Shown in pieces: positions 34,803 through 43,800 of a stretch of DNA of 64,000 nucleotides (positions are counted from its first letter, which is position 1; the number at the start of each line of letters is the position of its first letter). Origin of the DNA: Planctomycetota bacterium (lineage in GTDB: Bacteria; Planctomycetota; UBA1135; GCA-002686595); contig DUDB01000032.1 of the NCBI GenBank assembly GCA_012959525.1, positions 1 to 64,000 of the forward strand, written 5' to 3'. The notes under the pieces are model-generated. The model did not search any database and was not told the DNA's origin. It saw nothing but the letters and a program-made list of their open reading frames with translations. The translations under genes were made by a program, and so were the position numbers.

Positions 34803-37529
34803 ATGACGGACGCCCACACAGATCAAGCGATTGGCCGCACCTCCCCTTGGGAACTGGCCATCGGCCCCGAACCCGAGGACTGGGACGACTGGGTCGAGTA
34901 CGACGGCGGGGCTTGGCCCGAGCGCAAGGAAATCCACTACCGCTGCATCCCGACCATCTGCTTCAACTGCGAGTCGGGTTGCGGCCTGCTGGCCTTCGTG
35001 GACAAGTCTTCGGGCGAGATTGCCAAGTTCGAGGGCAACCCCCTGCACCCGGGTTCCCGTGGGCGCCTGTGCGCCAAGGGCCCGGCGACCATCAACCAGG
35101 TCAACGACAGCGAACGCATCCTCAAACCCCTGAAGCGCAAGGGCCCCCGCGGGGGCGGCGAGTGGGAAGAGGTCTCCTGGGACGAGGCCGTGGCCGACAT
35201 TGGCGCGCGTATCGGCAAGGCCCTGCGCGAGGAGCGGCACGACGAGATCATGTACCACGTGGGGCGTCCCGGTGAAGATCACTTCGTCCTGCGCATGCTG
35301 CAGGCCTGGGGTGTGGACGCCCACAACTCGCACACCAACGTCTGCAGCGCATCGGCGCGGTTGGGCTTTTCGCTTTCATTCGGAGCGGATCGCCCGTCGC
35401 CCGACTACGCCAACGCGAAGTTCATCCTCCTGATCTCCGCGCACCTGGAGACGGGCCACTACTTCAATCCCCACGCGCAGCGCATCATCGAGGCCAAGAA
35501 CAACGGGGCGCGAATCGCCGTGGTGGACACGCGCCTGTCCAATACCAGCACCCACGCGGACCGTTGGATCTCTCCCTGGCCGGGCAGCGAAGGGGCCATG
35601 TTGCTGGCGGTGGCGCGCCTGCTGCTGACTTCAGGTCGCGTGGACAAGGACTTCATGCGGCGCTGGACCAACTGGGCGGACTGCCTCGCGAGCAAGGACC
35701 CAGAGGGTCCGCAAACCCTGGAGCGTTACCTCGAATTGCTCGCTGAGGAGTACGCGGAGTACACACCGGAGTACGCGATGGCCGAGTGCCAGATCGAAGA
35801 AGGCACGATCGAGTACCTCGCGGACCGCATCGCGGAAGCGGGCAGTGCCTTCACCAGTCACCTCTGGCGCAGTACCGCGGCGGGCAACCTTGGCGGCTGG
35901 CAGGTGGCGCGCATTCTGATGCTGCTGCACAGCCTGACTGGCTCGGTGGGCACAAAGGGTGGTTTGAATCCCAACTCCTGGGACAAGTTCGTGCCCAAGC
36001 CCAGCCTGAACCCCCCGCCCAACTCGCGCTGGAACGAGAGATTGTGGCCCAAGGAATGGCCCCTGGCCCACTACGAGATGAGCTTCCTCCTGCCGCACCT
36101 CTTGCGCGAGCAGGACTCCAAAGTCGACGTCTACTTCACGCGCGTCTACAACCCTGTCTGGACCAACCCCGACGGTTGTTCGTGGATAGAGATGTTCGAA
36201 CACGCTTCGCGTATCGGTTGCCACGTGGCGCTCACGCCCACCTGGAACGAGACGGCCCAGTGGGCCGACTACGTGCTACCCGTGGGCCTCGCCCCGGAGC
36301 GTCACGACGTGATGAGTCAGGAAACCCACGCGGCCACCTGGATCGGCTTCCGCCAGCCGGTGCTGCGTGAGTATGAGCGCCTGAAAGGGGCCAACCCGCA
36401 GACGACCCTGGGGTTCAACCCCGGTGAAGTCTGGGAAGAGGCCGAGTTCTGGATTGCCCTCACCCACGCCATCGATCCCGATGGATCCCTGGGTATCGCC
36501 AAGTACTTTGAGTCCCCGGACCGCCCAGGCGAGCCCGCGACGATGGACGAGTACTGGTCGGATGTGTTTGGCAACGTCCCGGGGCTGCCGGAAGCCGCCG
36601 AGAAGGAAGGTCAGTCGCCCCTGGAGTACATGCGCCGTCACGGCGCATTTGAGGTGCCCTACGCGGGGCGTGAGCGCTACGCCACCCAGGCCAAGGACGC
36701 CTCGGGTCTGGAGATCGAGCCCGGCGATTTCCGGGCCGGCTTCAAGACCCTCAGCAAACGCATCGAGATCTTCGCGCCCGTGATGGGGGAATGGGGTTTT
36801 GACGAGGGTGTGCTGCCCTCGTACCAGCGCAGTCAGGTGCACTGGAGCGCCATGGATCTGGCCGCCGGGGACCGAGCCCTCCTACCCACCTTCCGTCTGC
36901 CCACCCTGATCCACACCCGCTCGGCCAACGCCAAGTGGTTGCAGGAGATCTCCCACACCAATCCCCTGTGGATGAACCCGAAGGATGCGACCCAGTTTGG
37001 CCTCAAGACTGGGGATCTCGTGCGCGTTCACACGCAAATCGGGTATTTCATCCCGCGCGTCTGGGTGACAGAGGGCATGCACCCGGGTGTGGTGGCCTGC
37101 TCCCATCACGTGGGCCGCTGGCGCATGTTCTCAGGTTCGGGAGCCACTGGCGCGAGCTCCCTGGTGGATATTGAGCGCACGGGCTCGAAGTTCCTCTTCC
37201 GGGCGAAGCAGGGCGCGCGGCCGTTCAGTTCAAGCGATCCTGACAGCGAGCGCGTGTTCTGGAAGGAGACCGGAGTCAACCAGAACATGACCTTCCCCGT
37301 TCAGCCCGATCCCGCCAGCGGCATGCACTGCTGGCATCAGAAGGTGAACATCCAACGCGCTGAGGATGGTGACCGCTACGGGGACATCAGCGTAGATACC
37401 GCCCTCTCGCGCGAGATCTACGAGCAGTGGAAACAAAACACACGCCCCGCCCCGGGTCCGGGCGGACTACGGCGACCCCTGCACATGCATCGCCCTCTGC
37501 GGCCCACCGACGACGCCTACCGCATCTGA
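34803..37529 (+). CDS. Molybdopterin oxidoreductase catalytic subunit (Soe/Psr/Phs-like)
   Basis: A 908-residue member of the DMSO-reductase family. Cys53, Cys56, Cys60 and Cys90 (CFNCESGC, GRLCAKG) bind the N-terminal 4Fe-4S cluster. Cys181 in HTNVCSAS is at the molybdenum-ligand position, as in polysulfide/thiosulfate reductases and related enzymes. The C-terminal molybdopterin-dinucleotide domain is recognisable (LKTGDLVRVHTQIG, HPGVVACSHHVGRW). There is no twin-arginine signal. A cytoplasmic catalytic subunit with a DmsB-DmsC pair matches the SoeABC sulfite-oxidising enzyme type; thiosulfate or polysulfide reductase relatives are alternatives. The substrate cannot be decided from sequence. 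Confidence 0.8.
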   Translation: MTDAHTDQAIGRTSPWELAIGPEPEDWDDWVEYDGGAWPERKEIHYRCIPTICFNCESGCGLLAFVDKSSGEIAKFEGNPLHPGSRGRLCAKGPATINQVNDSERILKPLKRKGPRGGGEWEEVSWDEAVADIGARIGKALREERHDEIMYHVGRPGEDHFVLRMLQAWGVDAHNSHTNVCSASARLGFSLSFGADRPSPDYANAKFILLISAHLETGHYFNPHAQRIIEAKNNGARIAVVDTRLSNTSTHADRWISPWPGSEGAMLLAVARLLLTSGRVDKDFMRRWTNWADCLASKDPEGPQTLERYLELLAEEYAEYTPEYAMAECQIEEGTIEYLADRIAEAGSAFTSHLWRSTAAGNLGGWQVARILMLLHSLTGSVGTKGGLNPNSWDKFVPKPSLNPPPNSRWNERLWPKEWPLAHYEMSFLLPHLLREQDSKVDVYFTRVYNPVWTNPDGCSWIEMFEHASRIGCHVALTPTWNETAQWADYVLPVGLAPERHDVMSQETHAATWIGFRQPVLREYERLKGANPQTTLGFNPGEVWEEAEFWIALTHAIDPDGSLGIAKYFESPDRPGEPATMDEYWSDVFGNVPGLPEAAEKEGQSPLEYMRRHGAFEVPYAGRERYATQAKDASGLEIEPGDFRAGFKTLSKRIEIFAPVMGEWGFDEGVLPSYQRSQVHWSAMDLAAGDRALLPTFRLPTLIHTRSANAKWLQEISHTNPLWMNPKDATQFGLKTGDLVRVHTQIGYFIPRVWVTEGMHPGVVACSHHVGRWRMFSGSGATGASSLVDIERTGSKFLFRAKQGARPFSSSDPDSERVFWKETGVNQNMTFPVQPDPASGMHCWHQKVNIQRAEDGDRYGDISVDTALSREIYEQWKQNTRPAPGPGGLRRPLHMHRPLRPTDDAYRI

Positions 37530-37539
37530 GAATCTTGCT

Positions 37540-38826
37540 CTAGCGGAACAGGACCGATAGGCCGTCGGTGAAATTGGAAGTTGCCTTGTCCCGGAACCAG
37601 GCCTGGAAGTACCAGGTGTCACCGGTCACGATTGCGTTAGGAGGCGGACCGGGCAGCGAGTTCAATTTCAGCTTGTCCGCGATAAAGCCGCCTGCGCCGG
37701 AGTTCCCAAGCATTGACGTGAAGCGCAGGACGGTGCCACCGACACAGAGGTTCCCCTCCGATCCGCCCGGGTTCGGGACGAAGTCCGCTTGCAGGGAACC
37801 CAGGAAATACCCGAACTGATTGGTGGGCAGGTTCGAGGCCGTCAGGAAGAAGTTGTTGTGCTGCAGGGCATCGCTTCCGCTCGCGTCCAACCAGCCCGCC
37901 TGACCGCTCGAGTTACTCACAGCGGGGCTGCAGTAGCGCGTTGCCGTGACCCCGGGCTTGGGATGACGGTAGAGCCACTTGATCACCTTGGTTGGGAATT
38001 GGGTCGTGAGAGTGGGTACATGGCCACCACCCTGAATTTTCCAAAGCTCCGCCGCGCCCGTGGGCCAACATAAACTCTCATAGCGCGAGACCACGGTCTC
38101 TTTGCCCGGGACCGACGCGTCCAAGTTGATGTTGGGAGAGGAATTGTCCGGCACGGGATCGCACCCGTCGTAAGCGGCCCACGTGAGCACGCTCTCTAGG
38201 GCGCCCGGATAGGGCACGCCGTAGATCCAACCCCCGTTGTACCCGATGGTCGAATCACTGGTGCCGTGGATCTGGAGCACGTGAACCGGCTCACTAGGGG
38301 TGCACATGGCGCGGTTCTTGAACGTTGCACCTGCCAGCCCGGCGACGGAGGCCACCCAATCGCCGTGTTCGCAGGCCATTCGGTAGGCCATGAAGGCGCC
38401 GTTGGAATGTCCCACGAAGTGGATCCGGCGGGGGTCGATGTCGACCTGCTGCTGGATGGCGGTCACCAGATCTTTCAGGTATGCCGCATCGTCCACGCCG
38501 CTATTATCGAAGTCGCAACAGGCATCCGTCCCGTTCCAGTACTGATAGCCGGAACTGTCGGTTAGGCCGTCCGGATAGGTATAGATGAACCCGTACTCCT
38601 CTTGGTACGGACGGAAGCCCATATAAAATTCTTGCCAAGCTCCACTTCCCGAGTATCCGTGTAGAAGGACAATCAAAGGGGCTGGTTCGCCGGCTTGGTA
38701 GACGTCCGGAACGTGCACAGTGACCGCTCCGCGACCGAGATTTACTGTAAAATCCCCTGAACCCGCCAAGGCCAACGGTGTGGTCAAGAATAGGATGGAA
38801 AGAGGAGTAAGTTGGCGCGCGAACAT
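37540..38826 (-). CDS. Secreted PHB-depolymerase/feruloyl-esterase family esterase with C-terminal domain
   Basis: A 428-residue protein. A signal peptide (LTPLSILFLTTPLALA) precedes a LpqC/PHB-depolymerase-family hydrolase: IVLLHGYSGSGAWQEFY (oxyanion region), FVGHSNGAFMAYRMAC (nucleophile Ser), LQIHGTSDSTIGY (acid) and GGGHVPTL (His). The last ~130 residues are a separate domain starting RYCSPAVSNSSGQAGWLDAS, containing NQFGYFLGSLQ and NLCVGGTVLRF and ending WYFQAWFRDKATSNFTDGL. I associate that domain with many secreted proteins of marine planctomycetes, where it may serve sorting or attachment. ATG 38826 is chosen for the signal peptide. Confidence 0.8.
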   Translation of the reverse strand: MFARQLTPLSILFLTTPLALAGSGDFTVNLGRGAVTVHVPDVYQAGEPAPLIVLLHGYSGSGAWQEFYMGFRPYQEEYGFIYTYPDGLTDSSGYQYWNGTDACCDFDNSGVDDAAYLKDLVTAIQQQVDIDPRRIHFVGHSNGAFMAYRMACEHGDWVASVAGLAGATFKNRAMCTPSEPVHVLQIHGTSDSTIGYNGGWIYGVPYPGALESVLTWAAYDGCDPVPDNSSPNINLDASVPGKETVVSRYESLCWPTGAAELWKIQGGGHVPTLTTQFPTKVIKWLYRHPKPGVTATRYCSPAVSNSSGQAGWLDASGSDALQHNNFFLTASNLPTNQFGYFLGSLQADFVPNPGGSEGNLCVGGTVLRFTSMLGNSGAGGFIADKLKLNSLPGPPPNAIVTGDTWYFQAWFRDKATSNFTDGLSVLFR

Positions 38827-38839
38827 AACGTGTCCACAG

Positions 38840-38845
38840 ATTCTA
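38840..38845 (-). promoter_or_regulatory. Candidate -10 of the esterase gene
   Basis: TAGAAT within ATATAGAAT on the minus strand, 13 bases before the ATG at 38826. TTGTGC about 16-18 bases upstream may be the -35. The region is shared with the divergent rhodanese gene. Confidence 0.4.
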
Positions 38846-38926
38846 TATTTCCAAACCAACCTGGCACAACAACCGATCCAAACGCCCATGCAATTCACCA
38901 AGGTAGCCCGTAAAGAGTGATCAATA

Positions 38927-39466
38927 ATGAGAATTGAACCCTCCATGACAATGGAAGCCATCCTGAAGGCGGCACCCGCAGCGCAACGGGCCTTATTTCA
39001 GCGCTATCACATTGGTGGCTGCTCCGCATGTGCTTTTCAGCCGCACGAAACTCTGGCGAAGGTGGCGGCGGACCACAACATTCTGGATGTGAATGAAGTG
39101 GTCCAGACTATTCTCCAGGCGGAAGAACTGGACGGGAAGATCCAGCTGGAACCAGAAACGGTCAAGCAGTGGCTTGACCAGGGGGAAGAGTTCTCGTTCA
39201 TCGATTGTCGACCTCCAGAAGAACGGGAACTTTCACGGATTCCGGAGGCGGAGTATCTCGATTTCGACCACTCCGAGAAGTACATGAGCCTGCCTAAGGA
39301 CCGCCGCCTCGTATTCGTCTGCAGGGACGGGGAGAGGGCACTACAGGTGGCCAGCTACTTTGTTGGGCACCAGTTCACCAGCGTATTTGGGATGCGCGGC
39401 GGCTTACTGGCATGGAGCGAAGAAATCGATCCTTCCGTTCCAAGCTACGAACTGCCAGGAGATTGA
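38927..39466 (+). CDS. Rhodanese with N-terminal Cys-x-x-Cys helical domain
   Basis: A 179-residue cytoplasmic protein. Residues 1-70 form a small helical domain (MEAILKAAPAAQRALFQRYH) with GGCSACAFQPHETL, similar in style to DUF1858/hybrid-cluster-associated domains. Residues ~75-179 are a rhodanese fold: FSFIDCRPPEERELSRIP and the active-site loop VFVCRDGERALQVA with the persulfide-forming cysteine. Rhodaneses transfer sulfane sulfur. The nearby sulfur-type molybdoenzyme operon (33284-37529) makes a shared sulfur role reasonable, although the esterase lies between and is divergent. AAGAGTG lies about ten bases before the start. Confidence 0.8.
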   Translation: MRIEPSMTMEAILKAAPAAQRALFQRYHIGGCSACAFQPHETLAKVAADHNILDVNEVVQTILQAEELDGKIQLEPETVKQWLDQGEEFSFIDCRPPEERELSRIPEAEYLDFDHSEKYMSLPKDRRLVFVCRDGERALQVASYFVGHQFTSVFGMRGGLLAWSEEIDPSVPSYELPGD

Positions 39467-39496
39467 TTCTCTTGCCCCATTCTCGCCGCGGCCTGC

Positions 39497-39669
39497 TAGA
39501 GTCGATTGTCCGGCGAGGGGCATTGTTCTTCGCCGGGAGCGTCACGGCGGTCTGCGAATCCCTCCATGGCGCTGGTGAGTGGGTCCTGCCACCCCCTCAT
39601 CTGACGTGCTGAACCTCAAAAACAGCGAAGGCGCGTGGGGCCGCTTCCCTTGGGAGCGGCCTCTTTTCT
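39497..39669 (+). ncRNA. Candidate structured RNA with its own promoter and terminator
   Basis: The gap after the rhodanese gene contains an extended -10 (TGCTAGAGT, 39494-39502), then ~160 bases without a coding frame, ending in an intrinsic terminator at 39639-39669. Within it CCGGCGA/TCGCCGG form a seven-base stem (39513-39540 area) and GTGG/CCAC another small hairpin. The size is like 6S RNA or a small regulatory RNA, but no family consensus (SRP, tmRNA, RNase P) is recognisable. It may simply be the rhodanese 3' untranslated region. Confidence 0.3.
39639..39669 (+). terminator. Rho-independent terminator
   Basis: GGCCGCTTCCC-TT-GGGAGCGGCC forms a ten-pair stem with one bulged T, followed directly by TCTTTTCT. 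It is the clearest intrinsic terminator in the window. Confidence 0.75.
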
Positions 39670-39693
39670 ATTCGGGTGTCGAAGGCCGCGGCT

Positions 39694-40191
39694 TCAGTCC
39701 TGTGGAGCCAGGGCTGTGGGTGCTGGATCGCCGGACAATGCCAGCGAGCGCACATCATCCCCGAAGGCGACGGTAATGGTCCCCTGTGAGGGAGTCGCGC
39801 CAGATGGCGTGTAGCGAATTCGGCGTGCGCCGCCCAAGTCCAACGCTCCAATCATCACCCCTGCGAATACCGCATCTGCGTCATAGCGTCTCAGGTAGGA
39901 AGGCGTGCCAATGGGGCCGGGGATGGGCTGGCCCTTAGCGTTCAGGACCTCGTAGCCCCCTCCATCTTCGAAGAAGACCACTTGCAGTTCGGCGTTCTCA
40001 AGCAAAGCCCTTGCCTGTACGTGGCGAAGGTCCTCGGCCAACAAACTCACCGCACTATCCAAGGTAATGTCCGCCCGCCCGAACCAGCGTAGAATCGCTG
40101 CACAGGAGAGAATGGAGATTGTGCTCAGCACGAGCATCAGGTGCAGAAGTGAGATGGTCGAGCGAGGCTTAGAATTGTCCACGTTTGTCAT
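39694..40191 (-). CDS. Pseudopilin-like protein with degenerate cleavage site
   Basis: A 165-residue protein resembling GspH/FimT-type minor pseudopilins. ISLLHLMLVLSTISILSCAAI near the N-terminus has the prepilin hydrophobic-helix pattern, but the Gly at -1 and the Glu5 that guide cleavage and assembly are absent (His at the Glu5 position). A globular part follows with LAEDLRHVQARALLENAELQVVF, typical of GspH-like domains. ATG 40191 is preferred, giving 17 bases between it and the upstream gene's stop; an upstream in-frame ATG at 40248 would overlap. It is probably co-transcribed with the next gene and functions at the envelope. Confidence 0.6.
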   Translation of the reverse strand: MTNVDNSKPRSTISLLHLMLVLSTISILSCAAILRWFGRADITLDSAVSLLAEDLRHVQARALLENAELQVVFFEDGGGYEVLNAKGQPIPGPIGTPSYLRRYDADAVFAGVMIGALDLGGARRIRYTPSGATPSQGTITVAFGDDVRSLALSGDPAPTALAPQD

Positions 40192-40208
40192 GGGTGTAAC
40201 CGTCTGTA

Positions 40209-40742
40209 CTAGAAATCGAAATAGGGCTGACCCGTTGACTCGATGCATCCGATGGCATTCATGTGCAACTCACCGCTACACGGATCGAAAATCCAAGCGC
40301 TGTGGCCGTCTGCACCAAAAGGCATGCACTCGTCGTCATTCAACAAGTACACGTCTGAGCGGCCGTTGACTGGATTCATGAACCCGCTCTGCTCAAGGTA
40401 GGGCCCGAAGGGGTGGCTGGGCTTGACCGCATCACTAACCTCGCCCTTGCCATTGCTGGCCATGCAAAGTTGGCGAACGAGCCAGGTGGAGTAGTGCTTG
40501 CGCTCCAGTCCCGACTGCGGTGGCAGGCCGGGCCACTCCCCATGGTCGCGGTGGTAGCCGCCGAGGGCTTCGCGCAGAGTATGCGTGGAGACCTCAGGTG
40601 CATGCTGCGCGCTGGGAGTGAGCGGGCTGGAGGGGGCCGGTGAGCGCATCGGCAAGGCCATTACGGCCAAGAGCGCCAGAACCACGGCGGAGAGCATGAT
40701 CGGGGTTGCGTTGTGGTCTGGGGACGTGACGTTGGACTGCAT
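40209..40742 (-). CDS. GspG-like pseudopilin relative
   Basis: A 177-residue protein with one transmembrane helix (PIMLSAVVLALLAVMALP, residues ~14-31) and a periplasmic domain like the major pseudopilin GspG: TLREALGGYHRDHGEWPG, then GPYLEQSGFMNPVNGRSDVYL and a Cys-containing tail. No standard prepilin peptidase motif (GFTLIE) precedes the helix. Together with the following gene it suggests a two-gene degenerate pseudopilin unit whose secretion machinery is elsewhere. ATG 40742 begins just before the helix; the frame is open to 40820. The gene is divergent from the large gene at 40852. Confidence 0.6.
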   Translation of the reverse strand: MQSNVTSPDHNATPIMLSAVVLALLAVMALPMRSPAPSSPLTPSAQHAPEVSTHTLREALGGYHRDHGEWPGLPPQSGLERKHYSTWLVRQLCMASNGKGEVSDAVKPSHPFGPYLEQSGFMNPVNGRSDVYLLNDDECMPFGADGHSAWIFDPCSGELHMNAIGCIESTGQPYFDF

Positions 40743-40839
40743 GGGGGAGGGGGGCGGAGGGGAGCCGGGATGTCCTGTTTCATCGAGTTTTGTGGGTGCG
40801 CGTCTTGAGATTCCTTCCACCCAACCCAGAGGGGGCCCC

Positions 40840-40845
40840 TACCAT
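40840..40845 (+). promoter_or_regulatory. Candidate leaderless -10 element
   Basis: TACCAT, then six bases (GGCCCC), then the ATG at 40852. There is no Shine-Dalgarno sequence and no clear -35. Confidence 0.35.
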
Positions 40846-40851
40846 GGCCCC

Positions 40852-43800
40852 ATGCGGTGGCCTTTCTTCCTACCCGGACTACTCCTTTCGGCCCCCCTGG
40901 GGGCCCAGGAATGGGGCGTCTTGACCCCTAACTCGGTCCAGGTCGAGCCCGGCGGATCTGCGAGTGTGCTGGAAGATGGTTCGGTCCTGGTCACCGCTGC
41001 AGAAGGTGTCAAGCGAATCAGAGTGGAGTGTCCGGTGGACATGGACACTGTGGGGGCCTTGCGCCTGGAGGCCCTGGCTCACGATTCGCTGCCCGGCAAC
41101 GGGCCTGGGCATGGCGAGAAGGGCAACTATGCCCTGAGCGAAATTCGTGTGCGTTCGGTCGTGGGGCGCACGTCGCGCTGGATGAGTTGCATCAATCTAA
41201 CGGCTAGCGAAGCAGCCGTCGGTTGGCCGGCAAATGCTGCGATGGACACGCGTGATGACACCGCTTGGAGCCCCGGCCCTGGACGCGGGCCGCAGGAAAT
41301 CGTCGTGCAGTTCGAGGAGGCGCTGAAGCGAGGCCGGCGGACCCTGGTTCTGGACCTTGAATTCAATACGGGTGCCGCGCGATCCTTGGGGCGCTTCAGA
41401 ATTTCGGTAAGCCCCAATCAGGGCAGTTCCGCCAAAGGTGCGGAGGCCCAGTGGCGCAAGACAGAAATCGCCATCAATCAGGCCATCGACAAGGGCGTTG
41501 CCTACCTTCTGCATGAACAGGAGTTGGATGGGTCCTGGGCGGATCAGCAGGCCCGGTACACGACCGGGGGGACGGCCCTCGTAGCCTACGCCCTACTGAA
41601 GTCTGGCGTGCCCAAGGAGCACCAGGCCGTGCGGCGTGCCCTTGCCTACCTGGCCGCGCGGCCCCCGCGCTACACCTACGAGGCTGGGACGCAACTCATG
41701 GCGTTCGTGGCTGCGGATCCGAAGCGCTGGAAGGACCATGCCGCGGGGATCCTGGACGAGCTTCTCGACTGGCAGATAGGCGACTGGGGATATCCTGGCG
41801 GTCACGGAAATCCCAGCGCAAATCACAAGGATCTCTCGAACACGCAGTACGGCGCACTGGGGCTCTGGGCTGCGGTGAAGCTGGGCTTGGAGGTACCCCC
41901 TCCCGCGTGGGAGCGCCTCGCGGAGCGCGTCATGCTCTACCAAACCAGTGACGGGGGGTTTGGGTACGCCCCTGGGGGCGGGGCTACCGGTTCCATGTCG
42001 GCCGCCGGCGTCACCGTCCTATCCTTGTGCCTGCCGCATCTATCGAAGTGGAAGGCGTTAAAGCATGAAGTTGAAGTCGCACAGCGTTCAGGTCTTGGTT
42101 GGCTGGACCGTAACTTCTCGCCTACGACGAATCTGGGACACGGGAACAACGCCTGGTTCCACTACTACATGTACGGCATCGAGCGAGTCGGCGCATTTGC
42201 GGAGGTCGAGATGTTCAACGGCCAGAACTGGTATCGGGAGGGTGCGCGTCAACTCCTCAAGCAGCAGCGCGGCAAGGGCAGTTGGGGGGACCCCTGGGGT
42301 CGCGAACACTCCACTACCTCCTACTGCCTCCTGTTCTTGAACCGCGCATCCTCACCCAAGTCGGGTCCCGGCGGTGGGCGCTCAGCCGTGACGTACGGAG
42401 ACGACAATCCCGAGGAAGACGTTTCCTTGCGCGCTGCTGGCGATAGCCCGATCACCCTCTGGGTCTCCTCCTTCGGCGACGAGCTGTTCAACAAGTACGT
42501 TTTTGAAGGGGAGGAAGAGATTGGATTGCGCGTCAAGCAGGTGGATTACTTGACCCATGGAGGCGTGCTGCTAGCAGACAGTCGAAACGGTGGTGCGGAA
42601 TGGACTTACACCACCAAGGCCCCCTCCGAAGGATGGGCTCAGCCCGCCTTCGACACGAAGGGCTGGAAATTGGGTGCAGGGGCTTTTGGCCCCAAGGACA
42701 GCGCCCGGTTGGCTGTGGGAACACGATGGACGGCTTCGGACATCTGGCTCCGCAAGGAACTTGAGCTTCAACCCAACCAGCTGACCAGCCCTGAATTGAC
42801 GCTCAATTTCGGCGCGGGGGGAGGAGGCGTGCAGGGCGAGTTGGTAAAGCTCTTTGATGAGGAAAAGGAGTTTGTGTCCCACCTGACCGAGGGCTCCGGC
42901 ATGGCCCTGAACGTGAGTGGAGATGCATTCAGCGGAGACACCTACCTGAGGATTACGCCTCGCCAGCGGCACAAAGTTCGGATTCCAGGCTGGGGTTTCC
43001 CTATCCGGGCCAAGCCCGGCGACGGTGAGTATCGCTACCTCCAGTTTGCTTGGCGCAAACCTGCGAACAACGTAATGATCCAGCTCGCCATCGATGGAGC
43101 TTGGGGGCGCAGCGTGCGTTACTTTGCTGGAGAGAATCAGATCGCCTTCAATCCCGCGATCGAAATCACATCAAGAGCGCCCGAGCGTTGGACGGTTGTG
43201 ACACGAGACCTGTGGGCCGACATGGGCAAAGACGGCCATGTGACCGGAATCTCTCTCACGGCCATGGATAACGCCGAGGCAGATTTTGACGCACTCTACC
43301 TGGCTCAGTCCAAGGGTGACTTCAGGAGCAAGAAGGGGCAATTGACTGAAATCCCGGAATGGGCAGTAGTGAACCAAGGGGGCCCTAGGCCGGCAGAATT
43401 GGGTGCCCTCACTCTATACGTGAACGGCACGATGGCAGCCGAGGTGGATTGGGAGACGGACGGCTTTGAGACGATTCTGGGTGCCAGCGAGCTCAAGGAA
43501 CTTCTCGTGCCTGGGCGCAACCTGATCGCCGTACATGCCCGGAACTCCAAGTCCGGTCGCAGCCTGGATCTGTCGGTACAGGGCTCCAAGCTCCTTGCAA
43601 CGGTGACGGGCAACCCAGACAAGGCCAAGCGCGGTGAGCGCTACGCCGCCCGCTTCAGCATGCCAGGCCCCGGGACCTACGAAGTATGGGCAAGAGCCCA
43701 CGTTTTGGACGAGGCAACGGGCGAGTCTGTAGCCATTGACACAAAGCCGCTCAATTTCAACATCCGCTCCGCCCTTGACCCCAAGATGCTTGAGTACGCC

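Noticed and set aside
40585..40851. Extension of the large secreted protein upstream of 40852
   Set aside because: The signal peptide begins at ATG 40852; the upstream part overlaps the divergent pseudopilin gene and is Gly/Arg-rich.
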